This document shows, piece by piece, positions 32,765 through 35,088 of a DNA stretch of 35,088 nt (positions are counted from its first letter, which is position 1; the number at the start of each line of letters is the position of its first letter). Origin of the DNA: DASPKW01 sp038244055 (GTDB lineage: Bacteria > Planctomycetota > Phycisphaerae > Tepidisphaerales > Tepidisphaeraceae); contig JBBRTW010000014.1 in NCBI GenBank assembly GCA_038244055.1, forward strand, positions 1 to 35,088, given 5' to 3'. The position numbers and the translations under genes were made by a program. Below the pieces are notes generated by a model. The model was not told the DNA's origin. It searched no databases and was given only the letters and a program-made list of their open reading frames with translations.

Positions 32765-35088
32765 TTACGCCGCCGCGCTCTTGATCTGCCCGATCGATGC
32801 CTGCTGCGATTGAAGCTGCGACAGCACCGATTCCAGATTCGCGAATTGCGTCTCCAGGCGCGTGCGCTTCTGCGTGAGCAGTTTATCGAGTTGGTCGATC
32901 CGGTCGGTGAACTGCTTGGTGCGCCCATCGAGCGTCTGGTTCTCGCGGGTGATCACGCCCGTCACCGGATCGATCAGCTTGTTCATCAGCGATTCGATCG
33001 CATACCCCACGCCGCCGGAGGTCGCATTGGTTGCGTTCGTGGTGACGATCTTACCCCCCGAAATGACGTTGCCCACCGGTCCGCTCGTCAGGCGCAGATC
33101 GATTAGCGCCTGCGAGCCGGCGCTGGCGGTCAGCTTGAGCGGGTTGACGGTCGCCCCGGTCAGATCCGTGAACGTGATCCCCTCCCCGTCATCGCGAAGC
33201 TGCGCCTTGGCCTTGCCGAGCGCCTGGGTGTTGATCGTATCGATCAGTTCCTTGAGCGTGCTCGGATTGCCGAGCGTGACGTTGACTGTCGTGCCATCGC
33301 GGAAATCGATCTTGAAATCCGGCTTCCCCGGCCCCAGCGTGCGCACGCCCCGCCCCGAGTTGAGCTGCGCCGCCGGCGTCGCATCGCCCAGCGAATCCTG
33401 GGCGGTCGTGAACAAACGCTGCACCGAATCCGGGTCGTTCGCGTAGGCCGCGCTGAACTTGTCGGAATCGAAATTCAGCTTCCCGCCATCGCCCAGCGTG
33501 ATCCCGACATCCGCCAGAATGCGGTATTTTCCCGCATTGGCGACGGTCGTGCCCAGAATGTTGTACAAATTGGATTCCACCGTCTGCACGGTTGAATCGC
33601 CCAGCAGCAGGCCCGCCGTATTGGTGGTGGTATCGTATTTCGTCAGCGCGGTGATCTTGTCGGCCAGGGCGTTGAAGCTGTCCACGAATTTGGACACCTG
33701 GTCCGAAATCGCGGTAGAATCCCGCGTGATTCCCAAGGTCACCGGCTTGTCCGAAGTGCTGTGCAGATCGATCGTCACGCCCTTGATGATCCCCGCGATC
33801 TGGTTCTTACCCGAGGTGATCAGCAGTGGATCGGTGCTGTCGGCCGACCCCAGAAACACCGCCGCATCCTGCGCATCGACCAGGTTCTTCGCCTGCACAT
33901 CGGTCGATCCCCCGTCGAACACCACCCGCGCGTTTCGCCCAGCGTTCTTGGCCGTCAGCGACAGCCGGAACGGCGCGGTATCCGAGCCATCGCTCACCAC
34001 CTGCGCGATCACGCCGAAATTCAAATCCGCCAGCTTCTGCTGCACCGTGGCCAGCGTGTCGGTCGAAGTCACCGTCACCGTCTTCTCGAACGATCCATCG
34101 ATCGTCGTCGCCGTCTTGGTGGCGCTGGTCGTGAGATTCAAATCATCCGCCGAGGTCCCATCCACATTCTCGACCTTCAGCTTCAGCGATCCACCGGCGG
34201 TATCGGTCAGCAGCAGCCCATCCCCGTGCTGGTTGATCGAGGCCGTCACGCCCAGGTTCGGCCGATTGTTGATATCCCGGATGATGTCGCCCAGATTCTT
34301 CTCGGTGCTGGTATTGACGGTGATCGAAGCGGTATTTCCCTTGGAATTGGTGATCTTGAACTTGCCGTCGCCGACGCCCTTGCCGCCGTTGTAGTCCGAA
34401 AGCAGCGAAGTCTCCGAAACCCACTGCCGCTGCAGATTGCCGCCGTTGACGAAATTGCTCCCCGCCTTGGCCGTCCCCGCGATCGCCAGATCCGCCGCCG
34501 TCGTCCCGCCATCCTCCTCAACTTTGAGCTGACCCGGCCCCGTGGAGTTGTCCGCGATCCGGATTCCATTGCCGGATGTGTTAAAGCCCGCCTTGAGATT
34601 CAGCCCCGCTCCGTTGATCGCATCGAAAATATCCTGAACGCTCTTGGCCGCCGCCAGGCTCACGCTGTTGGAAATCCCCGCCGCGTTGGTGATCTTGATC
34701 GAGCCGAGATTGAAGCCACTGCCGCCGTTCAGCGATGCCACCAGAACCGTATTGAGCCCCGCCAGAATCGGCCCGCCGGCCAGCGTACCCGCGCCAGAGC
34801 CGACGATCCCCAGATCCGTCGCCGCCTTGGATGAATTGACCTCCGCCACTGCCACCGTTCCCGCGCCGGTGAGCTTCAGCCCGTTCCCGCCCGCATCGAC
34901 CGAAGCCGTCACCTTCCCGCCCGTCGTCGTGCTGATCTGATCGATCACATCGCCGATCGTCCGCGCGTTGGCCAGCGAAACCGTCCAGGTCCCATCGCTC
35001 GAGGTCACCGAAAAATCCCCGCCCCCCCCGCCCCCCCCGCGCACCCCCCGCGCATCGGTGGGCGCATTTTGTTTAGTCGATCTGCCCC
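32765..35088 (-). CDS. fliD: Flagellar filament capping protein FliD (5' partial)
   Basis: The frame is open to the right edge, so the N-terminus is outside; 773 residues are visible. FliD caps the growing filament and helps flagellin fold at the tip. Flagellin-IN-type motifs are visible (ANARTIGDVIDQIST, AAKSVQDIFDAINGAG, EKNLGDIIRDIN, NPSTLKELIDTINTQ). The FliD C-terminal domain follows GVTIDLHSTSDKPVTLGITRD with VSKFVDSFNALADKI, and the C-terminal coiled coil (RTKQFTDRIDQLDKLLTQKR, then QLQSQQASI) is typical. The protein is longer than enterobacterial FliD (about 470) because of several extra beta domains. Near the left end of the visible protein a run of seven glycines is encoded by near-homopolymeric G tracts. 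No flagellar neighbour is visible inside the window. Confidence 0.92.
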   Translation of the reverse strand, partial: GRSTKQNAPTDARGVRGGGGGGGDFSVTSSDGTWTVSLANARTIGDVIDQISTTTGGKVTASVDAGGNGLKLTGAGTVAVAEVNSSKAATDLGIVGSGAGTLAGGPILAGLNTVLVASLNGGSGFNLGSIKITNAAGISNSVSLAAAKSVQDIFDAINGAGLNLKAGFNTSGNGIRIADNSTGPGQLKVEEDGGTTAADLAIAGTAKAGSNFVNGGNLQRQWVSETSLLSDYNGGKGVGDGKFKITNSKGNTASITVNTSTEKNLGDIIRDINNRPNLGVTASINQHGDGLLLTDTAGGSLKLKVENVDGTSADDLNLTTSATKTATTIDGSFEKTVTVTSTDTLATVQQKLADLNFGVIAQVVSDGSDTAPFRLSLTAKNAGRNARVVFDGGSTDVQAKNLVDAQDAAVFLGSADSTDPLLITSGKNQIAGIIKGVTIDLHSTSDKPVTLGITRDSTAISDQVSKFVDSFNALADKITALTKYDTTTNTAGLLLGDSTVQTVESNLYNILGTTVANAGKYRILADVGITLGDGGKLNFDSDKFSAAYANDPDSVQRLFTTAQDSLGDATPAAQLNSGRGVRTLGPGKPDFKIDFRDGTTVNVTLGNPSTLKELIDTINTQALGKAKAQLRDDGEGITFTDLTGATVNPLKLTASAGSQALIDLRLTSGPVGNVISGGKIVTTNATNATSGGVGYAIESLMNKLIDPVTGVITRENQTLDGRTKQFTDRIDQLDKLLTQKRTRLETQFANLESVLSQLQSQQASIGQIKSAAA
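35017..35049. repeat. Near-homopolymeric C/G tract in fliD
   Basis: On the plus strand there are C-runs of 4 (35017-35020), 8 (35022-35029), 8 (35031-35038) and 6 (35044-35049) bases separated by one to five bases. They encode polyglycine in fliD. Such tracts are prone to slippage and to sequencing error. Confidence 0.9.

Overview
The window is GC-rich and its gene content points to a planctomycete, most likely of the Phycisphaerae. The evidence is two pairs of planctomycete-type cytochrome c (PSCyt/DUF1549/DUF1553) plus DUF1501 genes, an HzsA-related multihaem protein, and a giant secreted protein of autotransporter-type beta-strand repeats ending in a dockerin-like pair and a PEP-CTERM sorting signal. 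This placement is an inference; no rRNA gene is present.

Layout. Positions 2-12301 (+) hold the 3' part of one enormous gene (4099 residues visible, start outside the window), closed by a bidirectional terminator at 12378-12415. A minus-strand cluster follows: DUF1501 (12478-13947) downstream of a PSD1/cytochrome c gene (14190-17471), the two separated by a long heptanucleotide array and a palindromic REP-like element. Two small plus-strand genes (DUF4058, 17626-18408; an unknown 105-residue protein, 18448-18765) lie between this cluster and a second DUF1501 + PSD1/cytochrome c pair (18780-23718), which is translationally coupled. Then come an SDR oxidoreductase and an 88-residue unknown protein (minus strand), an HzsA-related three-CXXCH protein (plus), a VOC protein with a TolB/oligogalacturonate-lyase-like propeller (minus), serine O-acetyltransferase (minus), a phosphoglucosamine/phosphomannomutase (plus), and the 3' part of fliD (minus), which runs off the right edge.

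How the genes fit together. The PSCyt/DUF1553 proteins (exported, c-type haem motifs) and the Tat-exported DUF1501 proteins form the recurrent planctomycete pair thought to act together in the periplasm, probably on polysaccharide or sulfated substrates; the actual reaction is unknown. The propeller protein and the giant PEP-CTERM protein fit a surface- and polysaccharide-oriented lifestyle. The remaining genes are metabolic (cysteine and amino-sugar synthesis) or motility genes.

The most striking feature is not a gene. From about 13.8 kb to 32.7 kb there are nine arrays of degenerate tandem repeats that all have a 7-base period but use several different unit sequences (GGGGTTC, GTCCGTT/GTCAGTT, GTCCATG, GGATGAA, GAAGTTA/GAAGCGA, GGATTGC, AAATGTC). 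They sit in intergenic gaps, supply or abut stop codons, lie just upstream of a start codon, and are inserted in frame inside at least three proteins. Two composite copies within one gene share an exact 34-base block and a hairpin layout, so they look like copies of a dispersed element. They resemble in form the heptanucleotide STRR repeats of cyanobacteria. None was seen in the 12.3-kb giant gene.
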